A stretch of 64,000 bases of DNA from Natronomonas aquatica (GTDB taxonomy: Archaea > Halobacteriota > Halobacteria > Halobacteriales > Haloarculaceae): contig NZ_JAHLKM010000011.1 in the NCBI RefSeq assembly GCF_024449025.1, forward strand, positions 1 through 64,000, read 5' to 3'. The position numbers and the translations under genes were made by a program. How positions within the stretch are numbered: position 1 is the stretch's first letter; each line of letters starts with the position of its first letter. The notes under the pieces were generated by a model, which had not been told where the DNA came from, searched no databases, and saw nothing but the letters and a program-made list of their open reading frames with translations. Shown in pieces: positions 1 through 7,577 of the stretch.

Positions 1-85
1 CTACTCGCCTTCCACGGTCTAGTGGACAGACCGGGAGTTCACCGACAAACCTCGGCGTTCACGCCGAGGTAGGTGATATCCGTTC
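1..85 (+). repeat. Hairpin resembling the right end of an IS1341/IS605-type element
   Basis: A perfect 8-bp stem (50-57 pairing with 62-69) closes a TTCA loop. The same stem length and loop occur at the right end of the relic at 49864-49883, where the stem sequence differs but the architecture is identical. TnpB-type elements of haloarchaea end in such a GC-rich hairpin, which belongs to the guide-RNA scaffold. No tnpB or tnpA coding is visible between position 1 and the globin gene, so this would be only the tail of a relic lying mostly outside the window. A simple transcription terminator for an upstream gene is the main alternative. Confidence 0.35.
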
Positions 86-182
86 GGTATGGTACACTCC
101 TCCAGTAATAAACCGAAAAATCGCTCAATCATTCAGGAGCCAACCGAACGGAATTTACCCCAGCGACGCTAACTCGTCCGAT

Positions 183-557
183 ATGAGCGAGGAGACGCTG
201 TACGATCGGCTCGGGGGCCAGGAGGGGATCCGCGCCGTCGTCGACGACTTCTACGATCGGCTGTTGGCGGACGACGAGCTGGGACCGCTGTTCGAGGACG
301 CCGACATGGAGAAACTCCGGGAGACGCAGACGGATTTCCTCTGTGAGGCCGCCGGCGGCCCCGAAACGTACGACGCCGCACCGGTCAGGGGGGCGCACCT
401 CCACGTCCCGTTCACGCCGGAACTCATCCAGCGGGCGATCGATCTCCTCTATGAGAGCCTCGAGGCGTTCGACGTGCCCGCGTCGGACGCCGACGCGGTC
501 GTCGAGGCGATCGCGGCCTACGAGGCGGATCTGCTCGCGACCTCCGAGGAAGAGTAA
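183..557 (+). CDS. Group 1 truncated hemoglobin (trHbN-like globin)
   Basis: A 124-residue 2-on-2 haem protein, the usual length for the truncated hemoglobin family. The N-terminal YDRLGG motif (residues 7-12), the B-helix FYDRLL segment carrying Tyr24, and the F-helix AHLHV segment with proximal His72 are all visible. Such proteins bind O2 or NO and are thought to serve NO detoxification or oxygen delivery; which role applies here cannot be read from sequence. An AT-rich element (about 151-158) lies near -27 of the ATG, fitting a leaderless transcript. The gene stands alone, convergent with the downstream protease. Confidence 0.9.
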   Translation: MSEETLYDRLGGQEGIRAVVDDFYDRLLADDELGPLFEDADMEKLRETQTDFLCEAAGGPETYDAAPVRGAHLHVPFTPELIQRAIDLLYESLEAFDVPASDADAVVEAIAAYEADLLATSEEE

Positions 558-585
558 TCCGGCTGGCGGGGTCCTCTTCGAGGTG

Positions 586-1365
586 TTACAAAACACCGAT
601 CAGGACGGCTACCGCGTCGGGATCGGCATACCGGACGCCGATGTACCCGAACGCCGCCTGCGTCGCGTTGAACAGCCCGTGCATGACCGCGACGACGACG
701 AGGTTGCCGGTGTACTCGTAGGCGATGGCGAGTACGAACCCGATCAGAAAGAGCACCGAGACGCCGAGGAGGCCGCCCACGAGACTCCCGTATCCGAAGA
801 CGTGGATCACGGCGAAAAGCGCCGTCGCAAGCGGGATGCCGGCGCCGACGCCGAACGCCTCCCGGATCCGGGTCTGGATGACACCCCGGAAGAGCAACTC
901 CTCGGTGGGGCCCACGACGAGCAACGATAGGATCCCCAAAAGCGGGAAGATGAGGGGGTCCTGCTGGGCGAGTTCGAAGATCGCCTGCGGCTCCCGCTGG
1001 ACGCCGAGACGCTGGCCGACGACGAAGACGGCGATCGAACCGACCAGCCAGAGGACGATCATGCTCACGAACCCCACACCGAGAGTGATCCACCCCTCCA
1101 GCGTCGGCTTCCGGACGCCGATGTCCGCGAGTGACAGCCCGCGATACCGGAGATACCACAGCGAGACGCCGGTAAAAAAGAGCAACTGGAGCGTGAGGAC
1201 CGACAGCACGAAACTCCGCCGCGGCGTGAGTTCGACCCCCGCGGCGTCCAGAACGCGGGTGAGGACGAACGCGGCGACGTTGCCGCCGCCGTAGGCGAGC
1301 GCGGCGAGTCCGAAGGCGGTAGCGACCGCGAGAACGGGGGCCGGCATCCGTGTCCGGAGGGACAT
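586..1365 (-). CDS. CPBP family intramembrane metalloprotease (CAAX/Abi type)
   Basis: A 259-residue polytopic membrane protein. The family signature is intact: a glutamate pair and arginine in GPTEELLFR (Glu155, Glu156, Arg160), His188 in the AVIHVF segment, and HGLFN (His229, Asn233). These are the metal-binding and catalytic motifs of the CPBP (CaaX protease and bacteriocin-processing) family, which cleaves within or near membranes. Its substrate in archaea is usually unknown and nothing nearby identifies one. It lies downstream of, and on the same strand as, the winged-helix gene, separated by 76 bp. Confidence 0.88.
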   Translation of the reverse strand: MSLRTRMPAPVLAVATAFGLAALAYGGGNVAAFVLTRVLDAAGVELTPRRSFVLSVLTLQLLFFTGVSLWYLRYRGLSLADIGVRKPTLEGWITLGVGFVSMIVLWLVGSIAVFVVGQRLGVQREPQAIFELAQQDPLIFPLLGILSLLVVGPTEELLFRGVIQTRIREAFGVGAGIPLATALFAVIHVFGYGSLVGGLLGVSVLFLIGFVLAIAYEYTGNLVVVAVMHGLFNATQAAFGYIGVRYADPDAVAVLIGVL

Positions 1366-1441
1366 GCCGGCGCCTACGGCGGGGGGTCGAATAGGCCTGT
1401 TGTTCTTCGGTCCCCGTGGGAGTCGACGGCGGCGGCCGTCG

Positions 1442-1963
1442 CTATCGATCGCTCTCGTGGAGGCTCTCTAAGAGCTCCGGGTCGGTCCGGAACTTGAGGA
1501 CGTTCGTCATCACCGAGTTCCGGAGGTTGTCGATGACTTCGCCGTGTGCTTTGTAGAACTCGTGGATCCACTTCGATTGGGCCTCCCGGGTCGGGAACAT
1601 CATCACCGATTTCCACTGGTACTCGCCGTCCGAGAGGAAGTAAAAAAGCGTGTTCGAGGACCCGCGGATGGACTCCATGGCGGGGCGCCACCCCGACTCG
1701 AAGTGCTCGGGATCGAACTTGAACTCGAACAGCGAGAAATAAAAGTACTCCTCGTTGGGGATGATCGCCTCCCGGAAAACGCCCTCCTCTCGCATCCCGC
1801 GGATCGACTCCGAGACCGTGACGTGTGAGACGTCGATCCCGTATTTCTCCTCGAGGATGTCCGCCAGATCCCGCGAGGATAGCTGTGGGTCACGCGAGAG
1901 TTCCCGGAGCACCAGCACGTCCCGCTCTTTGAACTCCCACTCCGGGGGGGAGTTTGCGGCCAC
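1442..1963 (-). CDS. Winged-helix DNA-binding protein
   Basis: A 173-residue protein with an N-terminal winged helix: LRELSRDPQLSSRDLADIL followed by the recognition-helix segment VSHVTVSESI (about residues 18-62), similar to Lrp/MarR-like heads. The C-terminal hundred residues are rich in aromatics and resemble an effector or dimerisation domain of unknown ligand. The start is a GTG at 1963, which overlaps the stop codon of the alpha/beta hydrolase by one base and is preceded by a purine-rich AGGAGGGGAGG run that would serve as a ribosome binding site. Translational coupling suggests it is co-expressed with the hydrolase. Confidence 0.8.
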   Translation of the reverse strand: MAANSPPEWEFKERDVLVLRELSRDPQLSSRDLADILEEKYGIDVSHVTVSESIRGMREEGVFREAIIPNEEYFYFSLFEFKFDPEHFESGWRPAMESIRGSSNTLFYFLSDGEYQWKSVMMFPTREAQSKWIHEFYKAHGEVIDNLRNSVMTNVLKFRTDPELLESLHESDR

Positions 1964-2853
1964 TACGCCTCCCCTCCTGCGCCGTCAGTTTCCGTGAGGA
2001 ACGCCCGCAGCTCCTCCCGGTAGGCCTCGGGACGGTCCTCGAGCACCCAGTGGTAGGCATCCTCGAGTTCGACGACCCGTCCGTCGAGGTCCTCGGCCAG
2101 CCGCTCGCCGTACTCGACCGGCTGGAGAACGTCGTCGCTACCCCACAGACACAGCACCTCGGCGTCGATCGCGCCGTAGTCGATCTCGGTGGTGTGGTTC
2201 GTGTTCGTCGCCACCGCGGCGCGGGCGAGGGCGCGTTTGCCGTCCGCCCGGAGCCACGGGGCTTTCATCCCGGCGACGAATTCGGGGTCGGCCTCGCCGT
2301 AGGTTCCCTCGGCGAACGCGAAATCGAGTTTCCCCTCTAGCTCCCCGTCGCCGAGCGTCTCGGTCTCGGGGAGTCCGAGCCCCGAGACGAACTCGACGGG
2401 CCAGGAATCATAACAGACGGCGTTCGAGGCGACAAGCCGATCGACCCGATCGGGCGCACTCGCGGCGAAACGGAGCGCGGCGCCGCCGCCGATGTCGTGG
2501 GCGACGAGCGTAACCCGCCGTTCGCCCAGCCCGTCGAGCAACGCACCGAGCATCTCCTCTTGGGCGCGGATCGACCGATCGAAGCTATCGCGGCGATCGG
2601 AGTTCCCGTAGCCGAGCAAGTCGGGGACGATCACGCGGTACTTCTCTTCGAACGCGGGGGCGATCCGCCGCCAGAGAAAGGACCACGTCGGGACGCCGTG
2701 CAGGAAGACGAGCGTCTCGGCGTCCGTCGGTTCGCCGTCCGGCGATCCGCTGCCGGGACCGCCCTCGTAGTACGCCACCGACAGTTCGTGGCCATCGACG
2801 GAGACCGTCGTCTCCGATTGGGCCCCACTCCAGGCTTCGTGGTCGAACGACAT
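1963..2853 (-). CDS. Alpha/beta hydrolase with Asp nucleophile (epoxide hydrolase / haloalkane dehalogenase type)
   Basis: A 296-residue alpha/beta-hydrolase. The oxyanion HGVPTW motif (from His52) and the nucleophile elbow AHDIGGG are clear. The nucleophile position is Asp120 rather than serine, which places it with epoxide hydrolases and dehalogenases rather than esterases. The catalytic base is probably His268 in AYHWVLED, and an acid is available in the LWGSDD segment. The gene is the first of a two-gene unit with the winged-helix gene. The substrate is unknown. A glycine/aspartate-rich insert at residues 31-44 is a typical haloarchaeal surface loop. Confidence 0.85.
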   Translation of the reverse strand: MSFDHEAWSGAQSETTVSVDGHELSVAYYEGGPGSGSPDGEPTDAETLVFLHGVPTWSFLWRRIAPAFEEKYRVIVPDLLGYGNSDRRDSFDRSIRAQEEMLGALLDGLGERRVTLVAHDIGGGAALRFAASAPDRVDRLVASNAVCYDSWPVEFVSGLGLPETETLGDGELEGKLDFAFAEGTYGEADPEFVAGMKAPWLRADGKRALARAAVATNTNHTTEIDYGAIDAEVLCLWGSDDVLQPVEYGERLAEDLDGRVVELEDAYHWVLEDRPEAYREELRAFLTETDGAGGEA

Positions 2854-2916
2854 GGCCCCCGGTTGTCGTTCCAGTGAAAAATAGATTCCCCACTGGCTCG
2901 AACAGCGTTAACCGAC

Positions 2917-3708
2917 TCAGCGTCCCTCGAACTCGGGGGCACGGCCTTCTTTGAAGGCTCTCGCGCCCTCCTCGTGGTCGCGGCTGGCCAGCACCGACGC
3001 CTGGGCGGCCGCCTCGTTGGCGATCGCGTCCGGGAGGGTCGTATCGAAGCCCTGATCGATGAGCTGTTTCGAGGTCCGGAGCGCGACGGTCGGCCCGTTC
3101 GCGATCGGTTCGACGAACTCCGCCGCCCGCTCCTCGAAGTTCTCCTCGAAGACCTCGTTGAACAGCCCGAGGTCCTCGGCGGCCTCGGCGTCGAGGAGTT
3201 CGCCGGTCAGTACCAGCTCTTTTGCCCTACTCGTTCCGACCTGCCGGGGGAGAAGATAGGACGTGCCGGTGTCGACAGCGAGCCCGACCTGCCGGAAGCC
3301 GAAACTGATCTTCGCGTCGGCCGAAGCGAGCGTGATGTCTGTGGCGATCGCGAGGTTGGCGCCCGCCCCGTAGGCGACGCCGTCGACCTTCGCGATCGTC
3401 GGGAGATGAAACGCCGCGACCCGTTCGATCGCCCGACTCGTCTCCAGTCGGATCTCCTCGACGGTCTCGTGAAGCGGCGTCGATCCCTCGAGCCGTTCGG
3501 CCATCCCCTCGACATCCCCGCCGGCACAGAACGTCCCCTCCGTGCCGGTCACGACCAGACAGCGGACGTCGTCGGCCGCCTCGGCCTCGGCGACGGCGTC
3601 GGCGATCGCCCCCGACATCGTCGGGTTCAGGGCGTTTCGGTTCTCCGGGCTGTTCAGCGTCACCGTCGCGACGCCGTTTTCGATATCGAGTCGTACCGGA
3701 TCGCTCAT
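2917..3708 (-). CDS. Enoyl-CoA hydratase/isomerase (crotonase) family, PaaG-like active site
   Basis: A 263-residue crotonase-fold acyl-CoA enzyme with the CAGGD oxyanion loop (residues 61-65) and the second loop YGAGANLA. Both glutamates that activate water in classical enoyl-CoA hydratases appear replaced: asparagine in GANLA and glutamine in FGFRQVG. An aspartate at residue 146 (LAVDTG) instead matches the catalytic Asp of PaaG-type enoyl-CoA isomerases. An isomerase, rather than a hydratase, is therefore the better guess. It is a monocistronic minus-strand gene upstream of the hydrolase pair with a 63-bp gap. Confidence 0.85.
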   Translation of the reverse strand: MSDPVRLDIENGVATVTLNSPENRNALNPTMSGAIADAVAEAEAADDVRCLVVTGTEGTFCAGGDVEGMAERLEGSTPLHETVEEIRLETSRAIERVAAFHLPTIAKVDGVAYGAGANLAIATDITLASADAKISFGFRQVGLAVDTGTSYLLPRQVGTSRAKELVLTGELLDAEAAEDLGLFNEVFEENFEERAAEFVEPIANGPTVALRTSKQLIDQGFDTTLPDAIANEAAAQASVLASRDHEEGARAFKEGRAPEFEGR

Positions 3709-3892
3709 GACGGTTCGATATACGGAGCCGGGGTTATATCCGTTCGGTTGCCCCCGTCCCGTTTCTGTTTTACCCCTGTGTCCGTCCCGGATACCGGTCC
3801 GGCTCCGAGCCCCGAACCTTTTATCAATCGGGTCTCATAGACGAACCGAGAGTGTCCCGAATGCGAAGTCACCGAGGGAGGCCGGGTGTTCG

Positions 3893-4954
3893 ATGTCGGC
3901 GTCGACGCGGGTAAAACACCAGGTGGCGGTGTACGGCGCCGTCGCCGGAGCTGTGCTCGTCGTCCTCGGGATCGCGGCGATCGCGGCGGGGGGATACGTG
4001 TACACGAACCCGCCGACCGAGGAGATCCCGCCCCAGGAGACCGACGTCCAGGAGTTCTCGGCGTCGATCGATCACAGCGCCGAGGTCGTCGAGACGACGC
4101 CGCTGTACGAATCCGGAACGACGGTCGAAAACCAGCCGGTCTATTTCACCAACGCGACGCCGGATCTCCGGATCGTAGCGACGGCGAACGTGCCGGACGA
4201 CCGGCCGGTGAACGTCTCCCACGAGCTGACACTCTATCGGGAGATCACCTTCCAGGAGACCGTCTTCTGGGACGAACAGGAGATGCTGGCCGCCGACCGG
4301 ACGGTCGTCGAGGACGGCCAACTGCGCATCGAGGCCGAACTCGACGTTCGCTCCGTCGCGGCCCGGAACGCCGAGATCGACGGCGTCCTCGCCGACGTCG
4401 GTTCGGTGACGACCGGCATCCGGCTGCGGACGACCTACGAGACCGAAAGCACCGACGGCGAACCCTACGAGGGTGAACTGACCACCGGCAGCCAGATTCA
4501 GATCACGGACCGGGCGTACTGGTTCCAGAGCGACTTCGGTGCCAGCGCGACCGAGAGCCAGACGACGGCGGGGTCGGTCCGCGAGCAGCCGCCGAACTTC
4601 ACGCTCGTCGGCGCTCTCGGGGGACTCGGAATCCTGCTCGTACTCGGCGGGATCGGTCTCGCCTACTGGAGTTCCCGGACGGCGGACGTCCGGGACCTCG
4701 AAGAGCAGGTCTACCGCGCACGGTACGACGAGTGGATCTCGGAGGGCGATTTCCCGACCGACGCCGGCAAGCAATACGTCTACATCAACTCGCTGGAGGA
4801 CCTCGTCGACATCGCGATCGACACCGGCAAGCGCGTGATACACGATCCGGAACTCGAGGTCTACGGCGTCGTCGACGAGGATATCGTCTACTACCACGCG
4901 AGCGATCCGACGACGGTCGACTCGTGGGTGAACTTCAGCCGCGGGGAGTCCTAA
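3893..4954 (+). CDS. DUF5305-type membrane protein
   Basis: A 353-residue protein with one N-terminal membrane segment (about residues 10-34), an extracytoplasmic beta-rich domain of about 200 residues, a second membrane segment (about 236-262) and a cytoplasmic tail of 90 residues ending in an acidic, tyrosine-rich domain. This layout fits DUF5305, a haloarchaeal family often encoded beside signal peptidases, as here, where the two genes converge 25 bp apart. The start chosen is ATG 3893, just before the membrane segment; a TATA-like TTTTAT at about 3819 suggests a 40-nt leader. Function is unknown; a role in processing or surface assembly with the peptidase is inferred from position only. 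Confidence 0.75.
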   Translation: MSASTRVKHQVAVYGAVAGAVLVVLGIAAIAAGGYVYTNPPTEEIPPQETDVQEFSASIDHSAEVVETTPLYESGTTVENQPVYFTNATPDLRIVATANVPDDRPVNVSHELTLYREITFQETVFWDEQEMLAADRTVVEDGQLRIEAELDVRSVAARNAEIDGVLADVGSVTTGIRLRTTYETESTDGEPYEGELTTGSQIQITDRAYWFQSDFGASATESQTTAGSVREQPPNFTLVGALGGLGILLVLGGIGLAYWSSRTADVRDLEEQVYRARYDEWISEGDFPTDAGKQYVYINSLEDLVDIAIDTGKRVIHDPELEVYGVVDEDIVYYHASDPTTVDSWVNFSRGES

Positions 4955-4979
4955 TTTCCGGCTGACGGCAGGCGTCCGG

Positions 4980-6143
4980 TCACCGCAGCCAGCGTCGTAG
5001 TTTGACTCGCATCGGTATCGAACGGCGGTCCTGGCTGATCCGGATCGGGTCGAACCCGACCAGGAGGACCGCGATCAAAACGAACAGCGTCCCGATCACG
5101 AGGTTGATCGCGACGAGCGGGGCGACCGGGTGGACGGCATGGAGCGTGAGGATCGTCCCGGTCGGGAGGACCGCGAGATACCGGTACTCGTGGATCGTCC
5201 GCGTGTACGCGCCGGTCTCGGGCGGCGCTTCGATCGAGATCGTGACGTTCTCGGTCGTCCCGCCGGCGACGTACCGCTCTTGGGGTGTCACCGAGATTCC
5301 CGGGCTCGTCGGTTCGATGACCGTCACGACCGGGAGCGGCCCGTTGCTCGGGACCCGGTAGGTCACGTTCTCGGTCGTCCCCTGCTGGATGACGCTCGGG
5401 CCGGCCGCGTCCGATTGGGAACTCACGAACTGGAACTGCTGGGGCCCGGCCGGGACGAGCATGCTCGCGGTGAGCAACAGCACGAGCGCGACGCCCATGA
5501 CGGCGATGACGGTGATCGGGCTCAGCATTTCGATCCGCCGGCTCCGCTTTCTGGACCGGTCCCGCCGGCCCGAGTTCTCGGCGACGCTCGCCAGCAGGTA
5601 GGTGACCGTCCCGAACCCAAGGAGGATGTACGCGAGCCCCTGGGTTCCGAGCAGGGCGCGCGTCCCGAGGATCCCGGCGAGCGTCTGCTGGAGCGATCCG
5701 ACGGCCGCCCCGATCCCCATCACGACCACGCCGATCCCCGGGATGACGACGATGCTGTCGCCGATCTGGAGGGCCTTCGCCCTGATCTGGCCCTCCTGAA
5801 CCGGCGGCTCGCTGCCGTCCTGGTCCGTGACGGGGTTGGCGTCGCCTTTGGTGATATACCCCGACTCGGTCTCCTCGACGACCCGGTGGGTGACGAGTCC
5901 ACCGTCGTTGAGATTGACCGCATCGAAGACGACGACGTCGCCCGGCTCGACGGGGCCGGCGACGACCGGCGGGACCGCGACGAACCCGTCCCCCGGCTGT
6001 AGCTGTGGCTCCATGCTCCCGGTTTCGACGAAGCTGATCCCCATCGGGACGCCCAGCAGGCCGCCGACGATCGTCACCAAAAGAAAGAACCCCACGACGG
6101 CGGCGAACAGCCGCCACACAACCGAGAGGGGTGTCGGCGCCAT
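4980..6143 (-). CDS. Signal peptidase I, archaeal/ER (Sec11) type, with extra C-terminal domain
   Basis: A 387-residue type I signal peptidase. Residues 10-32 form the membrane anchor; Ser43 (TGSMEP), His86 (VTHRV) and Asp101 (KGDANP) give the Ser-His-Asp set of the Sec11/SipW type rather than the bacterial Ser-Lys dyad. After the catalytic core (to about residue 135) come further membrane segments and a beta-rich CARDB/TasA-like domain (about 225-340), then a final membrane helix. Housekeeping archaeal signal peptidases lack this 200-residue extension. It probably removes signal peptides from a dedicated set of surface proteins; the TasA/DUF1102-like genes at 10-12.2 kb are the obvious nearby candidates. 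Confidence 0.88.
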   Translation of the reverse strand: MAPTPLSVVWRLFAAVVGFFLLVTIVGGLLGVPMGISFVETGSMEPQLQPGDGFVAVPPVVAGPVEPGDVVVFDAVNLNDGGLVTHRVVEETESGYITKGDANPVTDQDGSEPPVQEGQIRAKALQIGDSIVVIPGIGVVVMGIGAAVGSLQQTLAGILGTRALLGTQGLAYILLGFGTVTYLLASVAENSGRRDRSRKRSRRIEMLSPITVIAVMGVALVLLLTASMLVPAGPQQFQFVSSQSDAAGPSVIQQGTTENVTYRVPSNGPLPVVTVIEPTSPGISVTPQERYVAGGTTENVTISIEAPPETGAYTRTIHEYRYLAVLPTGTILTLHAVHPVAPLVAINLVIGTLFVLIAVLLVGFDPIRISQDRRSIPMRVKLRRWLR

Positions 6144-6403
6144 CGCTATCGACCACCGGCCGGCCGGGAGCGTGAGTCGGGAGCGATCGGTACCATTGAC
6201 GCATATCGGACGGTCTGTTCCGCCCGTCTCCGTTCGTATCGAAGGTGATACGGAGAAAAAAGGCTGTCCCCGTGCCGATCGACCCGGAGACGTGACCGGG
6301 GTAGAGACCGACAGCGGTGATTCTCTCGGTCGATTTTACCACAAGGTTTACTACTATACCACGAGTAGTTGTCACGAAAGTGGACTCGTGAGACTGTCCC
6401 AAC

Positions 6404-7474
6404 ATGACGAACGATACACCGACCGACGACCGGGCCGGCGTTGATTCGGCGTCCTTCGAGGAGTGGCTGGAGCAGGCCGCCGAATCCAAGGGTGTTCCCA
6501 AGCAGGAACTGATGAACCAGATGCTGTCGTCGTACTGGATCCTCGATGAACTGACCGGCCTCGTCGGGGAAGCCGAGCTCCAGTCCGGCATCGACCGCCA
6601 GTCGAAGGGCCCCGCCGACCCGCAGTCCGGGTCCGAAACCGGCGTACAGGCCCGCGATACCGGCGGAAACAACCAGAACATTCCGACCCAATCGCCCGAC
6701 AGCGCTCCCACGGAGGGATCCGACGGTACCTCCACCGAAGAGAGCATCCACGAGATCCAGTCGGCCATTCAGCAACTCCTCGAGGCCCAGTCGGCGGAAG
6801 AAGAATCGCCGGGAACCGCCCCGACGCTCGACGGCGGCGTCGTCAGCGTCGTCTCCGAACTCCAGCGACAGGTCGGCAGTTTCGAATCGAAGATCGACGA
6901 CATAGAGGACCGCCAGAGCTCGCAGTTCGACAGGCTCTCGAACGAATTCCAGTTGCTCATCGATCGCGTCGACGAACTCGAACGGCAGCGGGACCGGTTC
7001 GTCGAGCGGACGGAACTCGAACCCCTGTCCGACGACATCCGGGATCTGAACGACCGACTCGACGACCTCCGGGCGGAGAACGAAGACCTGCGGGCGGCCA
7101 ACGAAGACCTCGAATCGCGCGTCGACCGGGAGTTCGACAACATCGAGGATCTCTTCCGCCGGCTCCTGAACGCCATCGACGACCTCGATGCGGAACTGGA
7201 TACGGCGACCGAGTCCGTCCGGGACGACCTCGAGCCGATCGAAAGACGGGAGGCCGAGCGAAAGCAACTCGCGGACCTCAAGACCCAGGCGCTGAGCCGC
7301 GAGATCCGGCGCGGGTCCTGTGAGAGCTGTGGCCAGCGCATCGATCTGGCGCTGCTCGAATCCCCCGAGTGTCCGAACTGTACGGCCCGCTTCGTCGGGG
7401 TCCGTGACGGCGGCTGGAACCCGTTCCGGTCGCCGACGATCGAAGCGGAACGCCCGCCGATCGACGGCTCGTAA
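6404..7474 (+). CDS. Coiled-coil protein with C-terminal zinc ribbon
   Basis: A 356-residue acidic protein. A short helical N-terminal module (residues 14-55, FEEWLEQAAES and the LSSYWILDEL segment) is followed by a low-complexity acidic stretch, then about 150 residues of heptad-rich coiled coil (roughly 145-300), and a Cys4 zinc ribbon (Cys306, Cys309, Cys323, Cys326). Nothing identifies a catalytic function. A rod with a terminal zinc ribbon suggests a scaffold or adaptor. The next gene starts about 100 bp downstream on the same strand, so the two may be co-transcribed. A TTTACTACTAT element near 6348 is a plausible TATA box. Confidence 0.7.
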   Translation: MTNDTPTDDRAGVDSASFEEWLEQAAESKGVPKQELMNQMLSSYWILDELTGLVGEAELQSGIDRQSKGPADPQSGSETGVQARDTGGNNQNIPTQSPDSAPTEGSDGTSTEESIHEIQSAIQQLLEAQSAEEESPGTAPTLDGGVVSVVSELQRQVGSFESKIDDIEDRQSSQFDRLSNEFQLLIDRVDELERQRDRFVERTELEPLSDDIRDLNDRLDDLRAENEDLRAANEDLESRVDREFDNIEDLFRRLLNAIDDLDAELDTATESVRDDLEPIERREAERKQLADLKTQALSREIRRGSCESCGQRIDLALLESPECPNCTARFVGVRDGGWNPFRSPTIEAERPPIDGS

Positions 7475-7577
7475 CCGGACGTCCGTACTCAGGCCCTACA
7501 GACAGCATGCATCTCCAATTGCCTTCGACTGTATTGCCCCGATATCCCAGCCTCCCACACGTTCGATCTCGTCCCGT

